64,000 bases of DNA from Amycolatopsis echigonensis (lineage in GTDB: Bacteria; Actinomycetota; Actinomycetes; Mycobacteriales; Pseudonocardiaceae). Every line of letters starts with the position of its first letter. Position 1 is the first letter of the stretch. The translations under genes were made by a program, and so were the position numbers. This document shows positions 62,207-64,000 of the stretch, piece by piece. The stretch is from NCBI RefSeq assembly GCF_014174495.1, contig NZ_JACJHR010000003.1, forward strand, positions 62,001 to 126,000, given 5' to 3'. The notes below the pieces were generated by a model. The model was not told where the DNA came from. It saw only the letters and a program-made list of their open reading frames with translations, and made no database searches.

Positions 62207-62225
62207 CGTGGCAGGCTTACCCACC

Positions 62226-63731
62226 GTGAGCACCAACACGCCTCTTCCCGACCTTTCCGACGACGTCTGCGCGCGGCTGCGCGAAGCGTTCCGACGCACG
62301 GGCTACGACGCTGACGGCGTCGTCGACGCGCTCGGCGGCGCAGCGCACACGGCGCTCGGCCGCGGCGAGCCCGAACCCGCCCGCCGCGCGAGCCTCGACG
62401 CCGGGGACCTTGGCGTCTTCATCCGGCTGTTCCTGCTCGGTCTCGCTGAGCCGGAGAAGGCGGTCTCGTCGGCGTTCGCGCCGCTCACCGCGGACGACGC
62501 GGTGGCCGCGGGCGTCCTCCGGGCGGTCGGGGACGAGTTCCGCGCCGCGCTCGACATCCGCCCGCACGGCGACGACGACGGTTCGTGGTGGGTCGTCTCC
62601 GACCTCGACGCCGACATGCTCGGCCACGTCGTGCCCGAGGACCACGTGCTCGGCGTCGGGCACGCGTCGCTGAGCCTGATCCGCGCGACCAGCCGCCGCC
62701 CCGTCGGCACCCTCCTCGACCTGGGCACCGGCAACGGCGTCCAGGCACTGCACGCGACCAGACACGCACAGCGGGTGACCGCGACCGACGTGTCGGCCCG
62801 CGCGCTCGCCCTGGCCGCGGGCACCTTCCGGCTGAACGAGCTGGAGGTCGAGCTGCTGCGCGGCGAATGGTTCGCGCCGGTCGCGCGCCGCCGGTTCGAC
62901 CAGGTGGTGTGCAACCCGCCGTTCGTGGTAGGGCCGCCGCGCGTCGACTACACCTACCGCGACTCCGGCCTGGCCGGCGACGACGCGAGCGCGCTGGTCG
63001 TCCGTCAGCTGCCGAGCTTCCTCAACGACGGCGGCACCGGTCAGCTCCTCGCGTCGTGGCTGCACCGAAACGGCGAAGACTGGGGCGACCGCGTCTCGCG
63101 TTGGCTGCCGCCTGAGACCGACGCCTGGTTCGTACAGCGCGACGTCGCCGACCCAGGCCTGTACGTCGGCACCTGGCTGCGTGACGAAGGCATCGACCCG
63201 CGCTCGCCCGAAGGCCGCGCCAAGGCTGCGGCGTGGCTCGACTGGTTCACCGAAAACGACGTACAGGGCATCGGATTCGGCTTCGTGACGCTGCGGCGCG
63301 CGAACGGCCAGACGCCGACTGTTGTCTGCGAAGACCTGCGACAGGCTTACGACGACCCGCTGGGCCCTGAAGCAGCTAACTGGCTCGACCGCGTCGAGTG
63401 GCTGCGTACGCACGGCGACAACGTGTTGGACGTAGCGTTTCGGGTACCCGACACAGTGCTGCTCGAACGCGTCGATTCTCCTGGCGATGAAGGCTGGGAG
63501 ACGACCGTGCGCCGGTTGCACCGCACGGACGGCCCCGGTTGGCAGCACGAGGTCGACGAACTCACCACGCGGCTGCTCGCGGGTTGCCGCGGCGCGCTGC
63601 CGCTGTCGGATCTGCTGGACCTGTTGTCCGCCGCGCAGGGCCTCGATTCGGCTGAACTGACCGCCGCCGCTTTGCCGATCGTCCGCGAACTTGTGCGACA
63701 CGGCATGCTCGTGCCGGGTTCGCCGCAGTGA
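62226..63731 (+). CDS. SAM-dependent methyltransferase (HemK/PrmC-like small domain)
   Basis: 501 residues. A helical N-terminal domain (~1-130), then a class I SAM fold: [13 protein letters not shown] near 162-174, [13 protein letters not shown], and [11 protein letters not shown], the NPPF motif of N5-glutamine and N6-adenine methyltransferases. A C-terminal winged-helix-like domain follows (~400-500). GTG 62226 is the likely start; GTG 62181 would overlap the divergent M20 gene. Targets may be protein glutamine or nucleic-acid amines; not resolved. Its stop overlaps the dtd start. Confidence 0.85.
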   Translation: MSTNTPLPDLSDDVCARLREAFRRTGYDADGVVDALGGAAHTALGRGEPEPARRASLDAGDLGVFIRLFLLGLAEPEKAVSSAFAPLTADDAVAAGVLRAVGDEFRAALDIRPHGDDDGSWWVVSDLDADMLGHVVPEDHVLGVGHASLSLIRATSRRPVGTLLDLGTGNGVQALHATRHAQRVTATDVSARALALAAGTFRLNELEVELLRGEWFAPVARRRFDQVVCNPPFVVGPPRVDYTYRDSGLAGDDASALVVRQLPSFLNDGGTGQLLASWLHRNGEDWGDRVSRWLPPETDAWFVQRDVADPGLYVGTWLRDEGIDPRSPEGRAKAAAWLDWFTENDVQGIGFGFVTLRRANGQTPTVVCEDLRQAYDDPLGPEAANWLDRVEWLRTHGDNVLDVAFRVPDTVLLERVDSPGDEGWETTVRRLHRTDGPGWQHEVDELTTRLLAGCRGALPLSDLLDLLSAAQGLDSAELTAAALPIVRELVRHGMLVPGSPQ

Positions 63732-64000
63732 GGGCGGTTGCGGCGCGGGTAACCCGCGCGAGCGTGACCGTCGCGGGGGAGATCGCCGGAGAGATCAAAG
63801 AAGCGGGCCTGCTCGTGCTGCTGGGCGTGCACCGGGACGACGATCCCGCAAAAGCCGAAACGATGGCCCGCAAACTTCACGAACTCCGGTTGCTGCGGGA
63901 CGAAGAATCGTGCGCGACGACCGGCGCCCCGCTGCTCGTGGTGTCGCAGTTCACGCTCTACGGAGACACCCGCAAGGGCCGCCGCCCGTCGTGGACCGCC
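63728..64000 (+). CDS. dtd: D-aminoacyl-tRNA deacylase (partial, cut by right edge)
   Basis: First 91 residues are in the window. Removes D-amino acids mischarged on tRNA. Starts [17 protein letters not shown] with the typical GLLVLLGV strand; the active-site [16 protein letters not shown] is complete. GTG 63728 overlaps the methyltransferase stop (GTGA), so the two genes are coupled. The GPxF-type second motif lies beyond the edge. Confidence 0.94.
   Translation, partial: MRAVAARVTRASVTVAGEIAGEIKEAGLLVLLGVHRDDDPAKAETMARKLHELRLLRDEESCATTGAPLLVVSQFTLYGDTRKGRRPSWTA

Noticed and set aside
1..64000. CRISPR arrays, insertion sequences, prophage genes, tRNA and rRNA genes
   Set aside because: No regularly spaced short repeats, no transposase or integrase motifs, and no cloverleaf or rRNA core sequences were recognised on either strand.

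Overview
The window is about 64 kb of very GC-rich DNA with dense, often overlapping genes, many GTG starts and several apparently leaderless genes. Gene content and order point to an actinomycete. The run dxs - TRAM methyltransferase - KimA-like permease - ceoB - ceoC - DUF3159 - OB-fold - hydrolase - DUF3710 - dut - DUF3093 - DUF4193 - cei - suhB - ppgK - sigA matches the Mycobacterium tuberculosis Rv2682c-Rv2703 segment gene for gene and strand for strand. Large accessory metabolism and high GC suggest Pseudonocardiaceae (Amycolatopsis-like); that placement is inference.

Layout. (1) 1-7.7 kb: a PucR regulator faces an operon for a Na+/solute symporter, ureohydrolase, ThDP decarboxylase, aldehyde dehydrogenase and NCS1 permease, best read as 2-ketoarginine/guanidinobutyrate catabolism to GABA. 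(2) 8.5-10.7 kb: dxs, followed at its 3' end by degenerate tandem copies of its own tail. (3) 10.9-15.5 kb: a choline-to-glycine-betaine operon (aldehyde dehydrogenase, APC permease, GMC oxidase) lying inside the otherwise conserved block. (4) 15.9-30.2 kb: the conserved block, with a probable potassium module (KimA-like importer and two RCK/TrkA proteins), nucleotide metabolism (dut), polyphosphate glucokinase, inositol phosphatase and the principal sigma factor. (5) 30.8-36.7 kb: an oligopeptide ABC operon with a fused OppD-OppF ATPase. (6) 36.8-47.9 kb: mixed accessory genes: membrane proteins, a phosphotransferase-fold protein, a NarL-type two-component system, an amino acid permease, an HxlR/NAD(P)H-binding pair, a glutamine-synthetase-like enzyme and an EamA exporter. 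(7) 48.3-53.0 kb: a xylose-type ABC operon closing with its ROK repressor and preceded by a perfect palindromic operator candidate. (8) 53.3-64 kb: XPB-type helicase, YihY/BrkB protein, DUF3039, HD hydrolase, pseudouridine catabolism (psuG and kinase), M20 amidohydrolase, a methyltransferase and the start of dtd.

The most unusual signal is a dispersed repeat of about 150-175 bp present three times (23110-23282, 25084-25258, 60400-60549), always between convergent genes. Each copy carries a perfect 24-bp stem with a 9-nt loop. The outer part of that stem differs between copies but changes on both arms together, so pairing is preserved. A fourth relative (48207-48275) keeps both flanks but lacks the palindrome.

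No tRNA, rRNA, CRISPR array, insertion sequence or prophage was recognised. Reading was done by eye; family calls rest on motifs and context, not on database searches.
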